Positions 17,245 to 27,332 are shown, numbered from the stretch's first letter. The stretch: 64,000 bases of DNA from Natronomonas salsuginis (GCF_005239135.1 NZ_QKNX01000001.1:248001-312000), one strand, 5' to 3'. Numbers and translations: made by a program. The notes: generated by a model from the sequence alone, not told the origin.

Positions 17245-19278
17245 TCAGCCGAAGACCGTCAACACGACGTACGTGATCGAGAGCATGATGGCCGCGTGTT
17301 TCAACCCGTCCTCGATCGCGCCGCCACCCATGACGCCGGCGACAAGCCCCGAGAGTCCCGCCTGGATCAATCCGGTGTGGAAAAACGCGAGCCGGTAGGC
17401 GTCCCGGTCGACGTCCGCGAACCCACCGATCGGTGTCGCACTCGCTCTCTCACCCAGTGCGCTCACGTCCGGGAGGCTCGGTATCAGGACGTACTCGAGC
17501 GCCGCGATGACGACGAGGAAGACGAGAAACGAGACGTAGACGACGACCACGTACGTGAACATCTCTTGGGTTCGCTGTCTGCGAAGTTGGATGTCGGACC
17601 GAGCCTGATCGGCGGCGATGCGGAGGACCGGTCCGATCTCGTTCGAGGCGTTCATCGCGTTCGTGATGAGCGTGACGACACGGGTGATCGATGGCGTCCG
17701 AACGCGCGTTTCGAACCGCAACAGCGCACGCTCGGCGGTTGATCCCCACCGCATGTCCCGCCAGATGCGGTCGACCTCGTCGTCCAGCGCTCCCACGTCG
17801 CTCTCTCGGACGCGGTCGAAGGACGTGGCGATCGACGTTCCCGATTCGTTGAGGCTGGCGAGGCGCTCCAACAGGTCCGGAAGCGCCCCCTCGAGCCGTT
17901 TGAGCCGTCGCTTGCTGTACTCGTACACGATCGCGAACGTTCCAATCAACGCGATGGCACCCTGCACCAGAAAATCGTCGAGAACGCGAACGTCAACGGT
18001 GCCATCGGCGAATACGGCGGGCGACCGAGCAGCGGTCGCGACGACGACGAGTGGGACCGTCACGTACAGCACGAGCCGTGGCCGAGCAACCAACGATTCG
18101 AGCGGCGTAGCGAGCGTCTCACGGAGGGATCGAAGTCGCCGGTAGGCGATCAATCGACCGTGGTTGACCGCAGATTTCGGCCGCGTGTAGCCGCCGTCGG
18201 TTTCGACCGATCGGATGGCGCGTCGCGTTTCGGGGTTCTCGTCGCTGTCCAGTCGCGCGTCCCCGGTGACTCGCAACGGTCGCGTGATATCGAGCAGATA
18301 CGCGAGAAAGAGGACGTTCCCGGCCGGGATGACGACGTAGGCGAGTACTCGGATGATGATCAACGTATCGCCGACAGTGAGTCCGATTATCAACAGTATC
18401 GTGACCAGAAACAACATCCCGGCGACGACGACGGTCACGTACACCTCCGCGGTCGTCGCGAGAACGTTGAGGATCTCCGTCTGCTGATCCTCTGCCTCTT
18501 CGCGGTAGCGCTCGTACTGTTCGCGAAGAAACGCCGAAACGTCACCGCCGCTTCGGAGTACGCTGGAGAGGTTCTCCGTGAACGTCCCGAACTGCTCCGA
18601 GGGCGTGGTGTCCGAGAGGTCCTGTATCGCCGTCACGATGTCGACGTTGAACAGGTCGATGTTGCGGACGGCGATCCTCACCTCCGCCGCGCTCTCGCCG
18701 AACACTCGCTCGTTCGCCGATATCGTCCGAAGCACGTCGGGAAACGACATGCCGCCCCGGGTGAGTGCGTACGTGAACGCGACCATGCGCGGTAATCCGG
18801 CCTCGATCCGACGGCGACGGGCATCGGCGCGAACTAACGGAAGTCGCCACCGGGCCGCGTACATCGCGAACGCCGTCATCCCACCGATGAGAAGCCCGAT
18901 CACCGATGCCATCGCGAGCGTCGATCCCCCGAGCGACGACACATCGAACACCGCCGGTTCCACTATTAGCCCGCGCCCATCTCGGAATGCACCGACGATG
19001 GTGACCACCGCGGCACCCACGTAGACACCAGCGATCGCACCGCAGAGGCCGACGCCCACCGAGTATAGCCGCGTCTTCGCGGCGTACTCGCGATACGGCG
19101 TCCCGATCGACGCGGCCCGAAGGAGACGGGTCCGTTTGATCTCGGATTCGGCTCCCCGATCGCCGAACGCGGCGATTGATATCCGGGCGAGCCACGCGTT
19201 GATTCGATCGTCGAACGCTGCCACAACGAACACCGAGAGGACGACGAGCACGATCGCGAGTGGTAGCAACGCAAGCAT
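17245..19278 (-). CDS. pilC: Type IV pilus assembly membrane protein PilC (TadC/GspF type)
   Basis: Polytopic platform protein that anchors the pilus ATPase. The 677-aa protein has two T2SSF/TadC domains, each a cytoplasmic helical bundle followed by membrane helices (for example VYVTVVVAGMLFLVTILLII and YVVVVYVSFLVFLVVIAALE), plus helices at the N-terminus and centre. The ATG abuts the pilB stop with no gap, so translation is probably coupled. No pilin gene lies near, so the substrate pilins must be elsewhere. Confidence 0.9.
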   Translation of the reverse strand: MLALLPLAIVLVVLSVFVVAAFDDRINAWLARISIAAFGDRGAESEIKRTRLLRAASIGTPYREYAAKTRLYSVGVGLCGAIAGVYVGAAVVTIVGAFRDGRGLIVEPAVFDVSSLGGSTLAMASVIGLLIGGMTAFAMYAARWRLPLVRADARRRRIEAGLPRMVAFTYALTRGGMSFPDVLRTISANERVFGESAAEVRIAVRNIDLFNVDIVTAIQDLSDTTPSEQFGTFTENLSSVLRSGGDVSAFLREQYERYREEAEDQQTEILNVLATTAEVYVTVVVAGMLFLVTILLIIGLTVGDTLIIIRVLAYVVIPAGNVLFLAYLLDITRPLRVTGDARLDSDENPETRRAIRSVETDGGYTRPKSAVNHGRLIAYRRLRSLRETLATPLESLVARPRLVLYVTVPLVVVATAARSPAVFADGTVDVRVLDDFLVQGAIALIGTFAIVYEYSKRRLKRLEGALPDLLERLASLNESGTSIATSFDRVRESDVGALDDEVDRIWRDMRWGSTAERALLRFETRVRTPSITRVVTLITNAMNASNEIGPVLRIAADQARSDIQLRRQRTQEMFTYVVVVYVSFLVFLVVIAALEYVLIPSLPDVSALGERASATPIGGFADVDRDAYRLAFFHTGLIQAGLSGLVAGVMGGGAIEDGLKHAAIMLSITYVVLTVFG

Positions 19279-20955
19279 TCACCCGCCCCGCCTGCCCTTC
19301 CCGTCCGAGGCCGTCTCGGGGTCGGGCGTTCTCGTCGGGTTCGGATCCGATTCGGCGTTCTCGATCCGCTCCATCACCTCGTCGGGGGCAGCGTAGTACC
19401 GATCCACCATCGCTGTGAACTGCTGATACTGTGAGATGTTCCGTTCGTGGAGGAACTCGAGGAACTGCCGCCGTCGATTGAGTTCTCTCAAGAGGTCGGA
19501 TTTCGACCAGCCGCGCTCGGCCCGTATCTCTTCGGTGAGCGTTTTGCTACCTTCCTCGAACCGATCCGTCGACGAGTCCCACCGGTATGCGTCCGTGTAG
19601 TCGAGTTCGCCGGTTCGCTGATCGATACCTTCGATCTCGGCGATCGTCTCCGCGCGTCGGATGCGATCGTTGCCGACGCGGGCGAGCGTCTGGACGCAGA
19701 GAACGTCCAGCGATTGGACCATCGGCCGGGGGACGTTGATCGGCTCGTTTTCCAGTCGGTTGATGACGGTCTGTACCGAATCCGCGTGCATCGTCGAGAG
19801 CGTCGTGTGGCCGGTGTTCATCGCCTGAAACAGCGTGATCGCTTCTTCGCCACGGACCTCGCCGACGATGATGTACTCCGGGCGATGCCGGAGCGCCGAC
19901 CGCAGGAGATCGTACATCGTCACGTCGGCCCCCTCGTCGAGTCGCTCACGCGTCACACAGGACAGCCAGTTGTCGTGGTGCAGCGACAGTTCACGGGTGT
20001 CCTCGATGGTGATCAGTTTCGATCGCGGGGGAATGAACATCGAGATGGCGTTCATCGAGGTCGTCTTCCCCGATGCCGTCCCGCCGGCGAACACGAGATT
20101 TCTGTTGTGCTCGATCGCGAGCCACAGGTACGCCATCTGTTCGATCGAGTACGTTCCGACGTCGATCAGATCGATCGGTGTGAACGGCTCGTCGCTGTAT
20201 TTCCGCACCGTGAACGCTGACCCGTGCGGTGTCACCTCTTCGCCGAGCGCCAACTCGGCGCGGGAGCCGTCCCGAAGCGTCGTCTCGACGATCGGGTTGC
20301 CGACGGAGATATGTCGCCCGGCCTGCTGTGCCATCCGCACGATGTAGCTGTCGAGTTCCGTGCGCTCGAACGAGACGTTCGTCTCGATGTCCTGGTAGGT
20401 GTCGTGGTAGGCGTACAGCGGGATCCCGTAGCCGTCACACGAGATGTCCTCGATCCGCGGATCGTACATCAGCGGATCGAGCGCTCCGAACCCCTGAAAT
20501 CTCCTGTAGAGATAGTAATACAGCCGGTAGAATCCATCCGCAGCCACTTCAACGCCGTATCGTTCGAGCCGATCCCGAAGCGAAGACCGGAGCACCTCCT
20601 GGGGGTCACCGTCCCGCGTGGTGTACAGCAGCGATACCCGAACGTCGTCGTACAGCATCTCGAGGAGGTCGCGCTCGAAGCGATCGAGCTCCGGCTCGAC
20701 GACGTGATAGTGGTACTGATTCAGGTCGTCGTCGTGCGTCACGGCGGCGTACGAGAACGGGGCGTTCAGCCAGTACCGTTCGACTTCGCGGTCCTCGAAC
20801 GTCCGATCTCCGACGACATGTCCGTGTTCTCGTGGCCGATACGGCGCGTCCGGGACCGTCGATCCGCGAAGTGTCTCGATCGACCGCGCGAGTCGCTCGC
20901 GAATCGAGCGCTCGTCGCGGTCGGGGTCGGAATTCAACGGCTCGTGTCCGTTCAT
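19279..20955 (-). CDS. pilB: Type IV pilus assembly ATPase PilB (GspE/VirB11 type)
   Basis: Powers pilus extension from the cytoplasm. The 558-aa protein has Walker A GGTASGKTTSMNA, an Asp box ITIEDTREL, Walker B-type YIIVGEVRGEEA and a His box NTGHTTLSTMHA, in that order, after an N-terminal domain rich in Tyr. The C-terminal 100 residues are charged. The start is the ATG at 20953-20955 (MNGHEPLNSD); the open frame continues upstream to 21633 but that part overlaps the divergent gene at 21130 and looks non-coding. Forms a two-gene unit with pilC. Confidence 0.92.
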   Translation of the reverse strand: MNGHEPLNSDPDRDERSIRERLARSIETLRGSTVPDAPYRPREHGHVVGDRTFEDREVERYWLNAPFSYAAVTHDDDLNQYHYHVVEPELDRFERDLLEMLYDDVRVSLLYTTRDGDPQEVLRSSLRDRLERYGVEVAADGFYRLYYYLYRRFQGFGALDPLMYDPRIEDISCDGYGIPLYAYHDTYQDIETNVSFERTELDSYIVRMAQQAGRHISVGNPIVETTLRDGSRAELALGEEVTPHGSAFTVRKYSDEPFTPIDLIDVGTYSIEQMAYLWLAIEHNRNLVFAGGTASGKTTSMNAISMFIPPRSKLITIEDTRELSLHHDNWLSCVTRERLDEGADVTMYDLLRSALRHRPEYIIVGEVRGEEAITLFQAMNTGHTTLSTMHADSVQTVINRLENEPINVPRPMVQSLDVLCVQTLARVGNDRIRRAETIAEIEGIDQRTGELDYTDAYRWDSSTDRFEEGSKTLTEEIRAERGWSKSDLLRELNRRRQFLEFLHERNISQYQQFTAMVDRYYAAPDEVMERIENAESDPNPTRTPDPETASDGKGRRGG

Positions 20956-21129
20956 CGGCTCGGTCAACGGACCGTATGCGAGCCGACGAAATAAAGCTCC
21001 GCTGCGTTCGGCTGCGCACAATCGACGTTGACCGGTACGGATTTTCGTCGTGGTCACCGCGGGGACTGAGAGTCCTGACGGGGGCGTTACGTTCATGCGT
21101 CCAGCGAACGTACCCGTTTGCAAGCAGGG

Positions 21130-21582
21130 ATGCGCCGTGACTATTTCACCTTGAGCACGACGGGCGCGACCGCCGACGAATCGGGACGGCCAGTCATACG
21201 CGTGACTTACGAGGGGCCGAGGTCGGAACTCGAAACGCGCCTCGACCCCGAGGACCGAGTGATCGACGACGATGGGATCGATGTCACCTACCGGATCCGA
21301 GACGCTGCCGGGACCGACGTGATGGGCGTCCTCGCCGTTACGGATCGGGTCACGGGCGAGTATATCCTCGAAGTTGACGTCGATGCCGATTCGATCTTCG
21401 CCGTCACCGCAGAGGCCTCCGACCGCAGCGATCACGACGGGATCGGCGGTTACCGACTCGTGATCGAAACCGACGGCGAGGAACGGCTCGCGGCGTACGA
21501 CAAATCGACGCTGTTGGTGTACGGCGAGAGCGGCGAGATACTCCGCGACCGAAGCCTCATCCCGAGCGGCGTCGAGATCTGA
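21130..21582 (+). CDS. Conserved haloarchaeal protein (DUF5793-like)
   Basis: 150 aa, acidic, mostly strands. It begins MRRDYFTLSTTG and resembles a haloarchaeal family I remember as DUF5793 (MRRDYFTLE..., then a 'tvtYeGP...LeeRL' segment, here RVTYEGPRSELETRL). No enzyme motif is visible. The ATG at 21130 is preferred to a TTG four codons upstream. It is divergent from pilB and convergent with the next gene. Confidence 0.7.
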   Translation: MRRDYFTLSTTGATADESGRPVIRVTYEGPRSELETRLDPEDRVIDDDGIDVTYRIRDAAGTDVMGVLAVTDRVTGEYILEVDVDADSIFAVTAEASDRSDHDGIGGYRLVIETDGEERLAAYDKSTLLVYGESGEILRDRSLIPSGVEI

Positions 21583-21633
21583 ACTGGGTGCGTCGAGATC
21601 CGAGCCCGAAGGCGATCGGACCGCGATCGGCAC

Positions 21634-22086
21634 TCACGCCCCGAACTCCGACTCTGTGACCCGAATGACGAGCGTTTCGCTCACGTCGTGGAGGTCGTAC
21701 GCTGGGAGTTCCGGCCCGGTCCGCGCGACGAACATCGGTTCGAGCAGCCGGCCGTCGTCGACGCCGAAGATCTTCAGAAATCGTCCGGAATCGGCGTGGT
21801 CGAGTTCGTCGTCGCGAATGGCGATCGCAAGCGCCCGCGAGAGCCACTCCTCGTCGCTCACCGACGGTTCGAAGACGAGCGCTTCGTTGACGAATCGGAC
21901 CAGATACCAGTTGAGATCGTTCAACAGCGCGACGGCCGCGCCGAGCGAGACGGTCTCCAGGGAGATCGAGTTCTCGTAGGGGGTTGCGAGGTCGTAGGTC
22001 GCGAGCGCGTCCCGCGAGGTCTCGCGACTGACGAGTTCGTATCGCAGTTCGACGTCGTCGTCGCCGACGAGACACACTCGCGTCAT
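21634..22086 (-). CDS. Conserved haloarchaeal protein (DUF5804-like)
   Basis: 150 aa. The opening MTRVCLVGDDDVELRYELVS and the central SLGAAVALLNDLNWYLVRFV match a haloarchaeal family I remember as DUF5804. Soluble, no known catalytic motif. Located 45 nt downstream of metK on the same strand, so it may be read from the metK transcript. Confidence 0.7.
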   Translation of the reverse strand: MTRVCLVGDDDVELRYELVSRETSRDALATYDLATPYENSISLETVSLGAAVALLNDLNWYLVRFVNEALVFEPSVSDEEWLSRALAIAIRDDELDHADSGRFLKIFGVDDGRLLEPMFVARTGPELPAYDLHDVSETLVIRVTESEFGA

Positions 22087-22131
22087 GGATCGACATACGG
22101 ACCGACCGAAAAAGCGGTTTCGTTCCCCCGA

Positions 22132-23337
22132 TCAGAACGTCGTCAGCTCGCCGGCGATCACGCGCTCGGTGATCGCGGTGACGTTTTCGAGCTCCGAATC
22201 GATGATCGCGGTGACATCGTCCTCGATATCGCCCACTTCGATGCCATCGTCCGTCGCGAGGCTCGCGTCGGCGACGTGCGGGCGGTCGATCGGCTGGCCG
22301 ATCTGCGAGAGGAGTCGAATCCGAGCCTCGAGAATGCCGTCGACCTCAGCGACGACCGTCCGAGCGATCTCCGTCGAGAGCAAGTTGTAGATCTTCCCGA
22401 TGTGGTTGACGGGATTCTTCCCCGAGGTGGCCTCCATCGACATCGAACGGTTCGGCGTGATGAGCCCGTTCGCGCGGTTACCGCGGCCGACGGAGCCGTC
22501 GTCACCCTGCTCGGCGCTCGTACCGGTCGTGGTCAGATAGATCGAGTCTTCCTCGTAGTTGTCGGCGGTGTTGACGTGGACTCGAACGTCGCGGTCGGTG
22601 TAGTCGGCGGCGAGGGTTTCGACGAACGTCTGAACGCCGTCGATTGTTTCGTCATACTCGTCGATATCGGCGACGTAACTGTCGACGACTGCGACGGCGA
22701 CGGTCACGTCGATGGTGTCCGACTCGCGTTTGCCCATCACCTTGATATCCTGACCGACGGCGGGATTGTCGTCGCTGTATCGACCGTTGAGCTGCCGTTC
22801 CGTCTCGAGGACGATGCGTTCGGTCTCGGTCAGCGGCGCGTGACCGACGCCGAAGGAGGTGTCGTTCGACATCGGGATCTGTTTGCCGTCCTCGCCGAAC
22901 ACCTCTTGAAGGTCGCCGGATCCCTCGCCGAGTTTCACGTCAGCGATGATATCCACGCCGTACTCGATGAAGGGGAACTGCTCGTGGATGTACTCGCGGG
23001 CGGCCCGGAGAGCGATCGTCTCGGCTGGGATCTTCGTCCCCTCGTACTCCTTCGTCGCCCGACCGGTGATGAGAAGATAGATCGGATCGACGACTTCGCC
23101 GCCGCCGAACTCCGGGGCCGAACTGCCTGCGACCAGTTGTGTTTCGTCCGTGTTGTAGTGGAGAACCTTCCCGACTCGGTCGATGTACTCGCGGGCCAGC
23201 GCTTGTGAGACGTGCTCTGCGATCCCGTCGCACAGGGAGTCCGGATGGCCCAACCCCTTCCGCTCGACGATCTCGACGTCCTGGGCTTCGACCGCGCGAC
23301 CGACGACCGGCTCGACGCGAATGTTTCGGTCAGTCAT
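22132..23337 (-). CDS. mat: Methionine adenosyltransferase, archaeal type
   Basis: Makes S-adenosylmethionine from methionine and ATP. The 401-aa protein is of the archaeal family (PF01941), distinct from bacterial Met[19 protein letters not shown] (about residues 25-42), [27 protein letters not shown], and a C-terminal [14 protein letters not shown]. Full length. A strong Shine-Dalgarno-like ggggagg lies 2-5 nt before the ATG at 23335-23337, which is unusual among the leaderless genes here and decides the start. Confidence 0.95.
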   Translation of the reverse strand: MTDRNIRVEPVVGRAVEAQDVEIVERKGLGHPDSLCDGIAEHVSQALAREYIDRVGKVLHYNTDETQLVAGSSAPEFGGGEVVDPIYLLITGRATKEYEGTKIPAETIALRAAREYIHEQFPFIEYGVDIIADVKLGEGSGDLQEVFGEDGKQIPMSNDTSFGVGHAPLTETERIVLETERQLNGRYSDDNPAVGQDIKVMGKRESDTIDVTVAVAVVDSYVADIDEYDETIDGVQTFVETLAADYTDRDVRVHVNTADNYEEDSIYLTTTGTSAEQGDDGSVGRGNRANGLITPNRSMSMEATSGKNPVNHIGKIYNLLSTEIARTVVAEVDGILEARIRLLSQIGQPIDRPHVADASLATDDGIEVGDIEDDVTAIIDSELENVTAITERVIAGELTTF

Positions 23338-23410
23338 TACCTCCCCTTGCTTTCGGTCGGTTCTATAACTTACGGAAACCAAACTACATCATTAAATTAC
23401 TACAGTGCAT

Positions 23411-23944
23411 TTAGTTCGCATCGAGGAGAAGCCCGAGATACGATCGGCGGATGCCGCACTCGGGATCCAGATCCAGGCTTTCGAGGAGGTCGATTGCGCC
23501 CTCGCGCGCCGGATTGATCTCCTCCGCTTCGGTTTCGACCTCGATGAACTCGCCGAGTCCCGCTACCCGATCGAGCGTCACCGTGTACTCGCCACAGCGG
23601 AACCGTTCGCGAGCCTTTTCGACCGTCGCGGCCGGCTCGAATCCGACGGACTCGAGGATCGCCGCCATCGTCTCCCCGTCGCCCACGCCGGTTTGGCGTT
23701 CCTCACGTGTCTTCGAGGCGCTGTCGACGAGCGGTCCCTTGTAGGTGACTTTTACGCTCTCGCCGGACTCGTCCGTTTCGCGCCGGATCCGGAGGGCTTC
23801 GTCGGTTTCGGCGAAGTCCCTAACGGGATGGTCGTAGTAGGTGTCGACCTGCGTGACCGTCCCCATCAGCTCGGCACCGATCGCCGCCAGCCGCTCGCGG
23901 AGTTCGCCGTGGTCGGCTCGAAGCTTCAATTCGACCTCGTACAT
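23411..23944 (-). CDS. cyaB: CYTH-domain protein (class IV adenylate cyclase/CyaB type)
   Basis: 177 aa. The ExExK signature is present (YEVELKLR, residues 2-9), with Arg/Lys-rich strands RIRRETDES and VKVTYKGP and the acidic strand GEFIEVETEAEE lining the tunnel. CYTH enzymes act on triphosphates; archaeal CyaB-like members may be cyclases or triphosphatases, and which applies here is not clear. It starts at the ATG at 23942-23944 and lies upstream of mat on the same strand. Confidence 0.82.
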   Translation of the reverse strand: MYEVELKLRADHGELRERLAAIGAELMGTVTQVDTYYDHPVRDFAETDEALRIRRETDESGESVKVTYKGPLVDSASKTREERQTGVGDGETMAAILESVGFEPAATVEKARERFRCGEYTVTLDRVAGLGEFIEVETEAEEINPAREGAIDLLESLDLDPECGIRRSYLGLLLDAN

Positions 23945-24036
23945 GCCAAATTCGACGCTACAGGGCTTGAAAAGTGCAATGACTTCGATCGTGTCGAAAC
24001 GTGATTGTTAAGGGTGCGACGGCTGTCGTGGGGAGT

Positions 24037-25023
24037 ATGAGCGATGAATCCGATGAGGTCGAGGAGACCGAAGCGGTCGACGAAGCAGTAACCGAACCCG
24101 AGACCGAGGAGAAAGAATCGTCCGAGGAGGCCGAAGTCGAAGGGCTTCAGGACGGGGATTTCGTCCGTATCGCCTACACCGCCCGGACGGTCGAAGACGA
24201 CCAACTCGTCGACACGACCGACGAGGAAGTCGCCGAGGAGGAGGGCGTCGCCGACCAGGGCGAGTTCAGTCCCCGCGTCATCGTGTTGGGAGAGGGTCAC
24301 CTCTTCGCCGCGGTCGAAGACGACATCCGCGGTAAGGAGGTCGGTGACACCGGTAGCGTCGTCGTCACCGCCGAGGAAGCGTTCGGCACCTATGACGAGT
24401 CCGAAGTCCGAACCGTCTCAGCGGACAAGATCGGCGAAGATGACCGGTTCCCCGGCGCACGCGTCCAGATCGACGGCCAGCAGGGCGTCCTCGAGACGAT
24501 CATCGGCGGTCGCGCGCGCGTTGATTTTAACCATCCGCTCGCCGGCGAGGACATCGAGTACGAGTACGAGCTGCTTGAGGAAGTCGACGATGATCTCGAA
24601 CAGGCCCGCGGTCTGCTGAACATGTTCCTCGACATCGATCTCGAGATGTGGATCGAGGACGACGAGGTCGAGGAGACGCGCGTCGAAGAACCCGACGAGG
24701 ACGACGAAGACGGGGACGACGAACCCGAGACGGTCACCGAGACCGTCGAAAAGCGCACCCTCTACGTGGAATCGACGCCGCAGTTGTCGATGAATCAGCA
24801 GTGGATGATGCAAAAGCAGCAGATCGCCCAACAGCTCGTCGACCTCACCGACATCGATCGAATCCTGATCCAGGAGGTCCTCGACGGGGCCGGCATGGGA
24901 ATGGGTATGGGCGGCATGATGGGCGGCATGGGCGGTGGCGGCGTCCCTGACGATGTCGACATCGAGGAGGCGCTCGAAGAGGCCGACATCGATGCCGACG
25001 AGATCGCCGAAGAGCTCGAATAA
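24037..25023 (+). CDS. FKBP-type peptidyl-prolyl isomerase (SlyD-like, long form)
   Basis: 328-aa proline isomerase/chaperone. The first 38 residues are acidic. The FKBP domain follows (DGDFVRIAYTARTVEDDQLV, then VIVLGEGHLFAAVEDDIRGK) with an insert-in-flap region (EEAFGTYDES to RVDFNHPLAGED). A C-terminal extension of about 130 residues holds a Met/Gly-rich run (GMGMGMGGMMGGMGGGG) and an acidic end. The ATG at 24037 is better than a GTG at 24001. Confidence 0.9.
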   Translation: MSDESDEVEETEAVDEAVTEPETEEKESSEEAEVEGLQDGDFVRIAYTARTVEDDQLVDTTDEEVAEEEGVADQGEFSPRVIVLGEGHLFAAVEDDIRGKEVGDTGSVVVTAEEAFGTYDESEVRTVSADKIGEDDRFPGARVQIDGQQGVLETIIGGRARVDFNHPLAGEDIEYEYELLEEVDDDLEQARGLLNMFLDIDLEMWIEDDEVEETRVEEPDEDDEDGDDEPETVTETVEKRTLYVESTPQLSMNQQWMMQKQQIAQQLVDLTDIDRILIQEVLDGAGMGMGMGGMMGGMGGGGVPDDVDIEEALEEADIDADEIAEELE

Positions 25024-25042
25024 CGCGAACTCCGTTTTGACG

Positions 25043-25050
25043 TATTTTTT
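25043..25050 (+). terminator. T-rich end after the FKBP gene
   Basis: Two T tracts (tttt at 25035-25038 and tttttt at 25044-25049) follow the stop within 30 nt, fitting the oligo-T termination of archaeal polymerase. Confidence 0.45.
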
Positions 25051-25145
25051 GAGTCGGTGGTGAGCGGCGCATAACGCGAAACAGGGGATCAGCCACGGGG
25101 CAACACGAAACAGCCGGCACACCACTGGGAACTAAGACCTGCGTC

Positions 25146-26051
25146 TCAGCGACCGCTCGTGGGATCGAGATCCCGCTGGAACTCGTCGAACTGGTCGAGA
25201 TCGTCGGGGAGGTCGTACTCGATCTGTCGATCCGCGCGGCCGTCCGGGTGGTCTCCGTCGAGCGGTTCGGCGACATCTTCCCATCCGGGCTTGATGCGAA
25301 CGCTCTGGGCTGGTTGCCCCACGACGACGTGGTGAGCGGGAACGTCAGATTGGACGACGCTCCGTGCCCCAACGATCGAGTTCTCGCCAACCTTACAGCC
25401 CGCTCGAACCATGGCATCGAAGGTGATCCGCACATCGTCTTCGATGGTGGTGTGGTAGTTGTCGACGGCGGTCTGGTCGACGATATCGTGATCGTGGCTG
25501 TAGATGTGGACGCCGTCGGAGATCGACACGCGGTCACCGATGGTCAATCTGCCGCGGTCGTCGAGGTGGGCGTCGTCGTGGATGACGACGTTGTCACCGA
25601 CGGAGATGTTGTGGCCGTACGTGAAGGTGATCCCCTTGAAAAACCGACAGCCGTCGCCGCACTCGTCGAAGAGATGGTTCGCGAGCATCTGCCGAAACCG
25701 GAGCGCGAACTCGACGTTGTCCGCCATCGGCGTGGCGTCGAACTGCCGCCAGAGCCACTGGAGGTGCTTCGACCGCTTGAACGCGTCCTCGTCCTTCTCG
25801 GCGTAGTACTCGCTTTCGAGCGTGGCGTTACACGGGTCGTATCCCTGTAGTCGAACCCGTTGGGCCGCCGAAACATCCTCACCCGCCTGCCACCGCTCAT
25901 AGGCCTCCCGATCGCCGTGGAGGTCGACGAGGACGTCCTCGACGACGGCGCACGTGTCTTCGTCGCTTGACAGCCGGTTATCCACTCCGGAGATGAACGC
26001 CTTGAGTCCTTCCTCGGCGTCGACCGGCAGCGAGACGTGGCGCTTCGTCAT
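25146..26051 (-). CDS. Acyltransferase with left-handed beta-helix
   Basis: 301 aa. A helical N-terminal 100 residues are followed by hexapeptide repeats (NISVGDNVVIHDDAHLDDRG, RLTIGDRVSISDGVHIYSHD) and the maltose/galactoside acetyltransferase-type end (GENSIVGARSVVQSDVPAHH, VVVGQPAQSVR). Likely moves an acetyl group from acetyl-CoA to a sugar or related hydroxyl. The C-terminal 45 residues are acidic. The ATG at 26049-26051 is chosen; the longer frame has no homologous look. Confidence 0.82.
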   Translation of the reverse strand: MTKRHVSLPVDAEEGLKAFISGVDNRLSSDEDTCAVVEDVLVDLHGDREAYERWQAGEDVSAAQRVRLQGYDPCNATLESEYYAEKDEDAFKRSKHLQWLWRQFDATPMADNVEFALRFRQMLANHLFDECGDGCRFFKGITFTYGHNISVGDNVVIHDDAHLDDRGRLTIGDRVSISDGVHIYSHDHDIVDQTAVDNYHTTIEDDVRITFDAMVRAGCKVGENSIVGARSVVQSDVPAHHVVVGQPAQSVRIKPGWEDVAEPLDGDHPDGRADRQIEYDLPDDLDQFDEFQRDLDPTSGR

Positions 26052-26208
26052 ATCTCTCCCGAGGACTGCGTGGTTGTTATGGATTGCTGTCGAGGTATGG
26101 ACGACCGACTGTACCCACGACCGGGGCGAGGAAATCATGGGCCTTCCCGACGAAACCCGGTCCCGAACGTTTCCAGCGTCGTGGGACGAACCACGAGCGA
26201 TAAGTGGG

Positions 26209-26228
26209 ACGCCCTCCAATGAGGGCGT
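26209..26228 (+). promoter_or_regulatory. Perfect inverted repeat abutting the aldo/keto reductase start
   Basis: The arms acgccctc (26209-26216) and gagggcgt (26221-26228) are exact complements around caat, and the ATG follows at 26229 with no gap. It lies where transcription should begin, so it may be a repressor operator or an RNA hairpin that hides the start codon. Confidence 0.5.
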
Positions 26229-27287
26229 ATGAATCACCGAACGCTCGGGACGTCCGGGGTCGAGGTTTCGGAGATCGGCTTCGGCGCGTGGGTCGTCGGT
26301 AGCGACTGGTGGGGCGACAGAACCGACGAGGAAGCGATCGAGATGGTCCAGTACGCGATCGACCAAGGAATCACCTACTTCGACACCGGCGATGTGTACG
26401 GGCACGGCGCCTCGGAGGAGCTGATCGGGCGCGCGCTCGAGGGCGTTCGCGACGAGGTGACCGTCGCGACGAAGATCGGCTACGACTTCTACAACAACCC
26501 GCAGGCCGGACACGGCGAGTTGCCCAAGGAGATGGATCGTGACTACCTCGAGGAGGCCTTCGAGAGATCACTCGACAGGCTCGGGCTCGAACGGATCGAC
26601 GTGCTCCAGTTGCACAACGCGAACGTCGACGAGGTCGACGCCGAGGTGCTAGCGTTGCTCGACGATCTCAAATCAGCGGGCCGGATCGACGCCGTCGGCT
26701 GGGCGCTTGGGCCGTCGATCGGCTGGCTCGCGGAGGGCGACATGGCGATCGAGGAGGAGTTCGACTCGGTTCAACTCGTTTGGAACGCCTTCGAACAGGA
26801 GGTCGGAAACCACTTTCTCGAGACGATCGAGCGGACCGGATCGACGACGAGTCTGATCCCGCGCGTCCCGCACTCGTCGGGCCTGTTGAACGAGCAGGTG
26901 CGCCCCGAAACGGAACTCGGCGAGGGGGATCACCGCGCGTACCGCCCCGACGAATGGTACGAAACGGGGTGGGAGAAACTCGAAACGCTTCGGTTCCTCG
27001 AGCGCGACGGCGAGCGGACGATGGCACAGGCGGCGCTCCAGTGGCTCCTGTACCACGACTCGGTCGCGACAGTAACGCCGACGTTCCGGACGCGCGAGGA
27101 CATCGACGAGTGGGCCGCGGCGAGCGACGTTCCCGCGCTCTCGGACGACGAGTACGACCGCGTGCAGGCGCTGTACGCCGACGGCTTCGGCATCGATCGC
27201 AACGACGGGATGGACGCGCTCCGGTCGTCCGTCGGGGGCGAAGACATCGATGCCGCCGGACTCGACAAGCTGTCGGCTGGAAGCTGA
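26229..27287 (+). CDS. Aldo/keto reductase
   Basis: 352-aa NADPH-dependent oxidoreductase with a TIM barrel. It has the catalytic Asp-Tyr region YFDTGDVYGHGASEELIG (about residues 55-72), Lys in VATKIGYDFY, and the DVLQLHN strand (about 131). The later VATVTPTFRTREDIDEWAA binds the cofactor phosphate. Substrate unknown. The start is fixed by the inverted repeat just upstream. Confidence 0.9.
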   Translation: MNHRTLGTSGVEVSEIGFGAWVVGSDWWGDRTDEEAIEMVQYAIDQGITYFDTGDVYGHGASEELIGRALEGVRDEVTVATKIGYDFYNNPQAGHGELPKEMDRDYLEEAFERSLDRLGLERIDVLQLHNANVDEVDAEVLALLDDLKSAGRIDAVGWALGPSIGWLAEGDMAIEEEFDSVQLVWNAFEQEVGNHFLETIERTGSTTSLIPRVPHSSGLLNEQVRPETELGEGDHRAYRPDEWYETGWEKLETLRFLERDGERTMAQAALQWLLYHDSVATVTPTFRTREDIDEWAAASDVPALSDDEYDRVQALYADGFGIDRNDGMDALRSSVGGEDIDAAGLDKLSAGS

Positions 27288-27322
27288 ACGCGATCGGGAC
27301 GGTCCCTGGATCGTTTCCCGAC

Positions 27323-27332
27323 GTTTTTATTC
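27323..27332 (+). promoter_or_regulatory. TATA box of the arginine decarboxylase gene
   Basis: gtttttattc lies 23-32 nt before the ATG at 27355; leaderless spacing. Confidence 0.5.

Noticed and set aside
20956-21633. 226-codon upstream extension of pilB
   Set aside because: It overlaps the divergent gene at 21130-21582, lacks any domain, and the ATG at 20955 gives a normal PilB.
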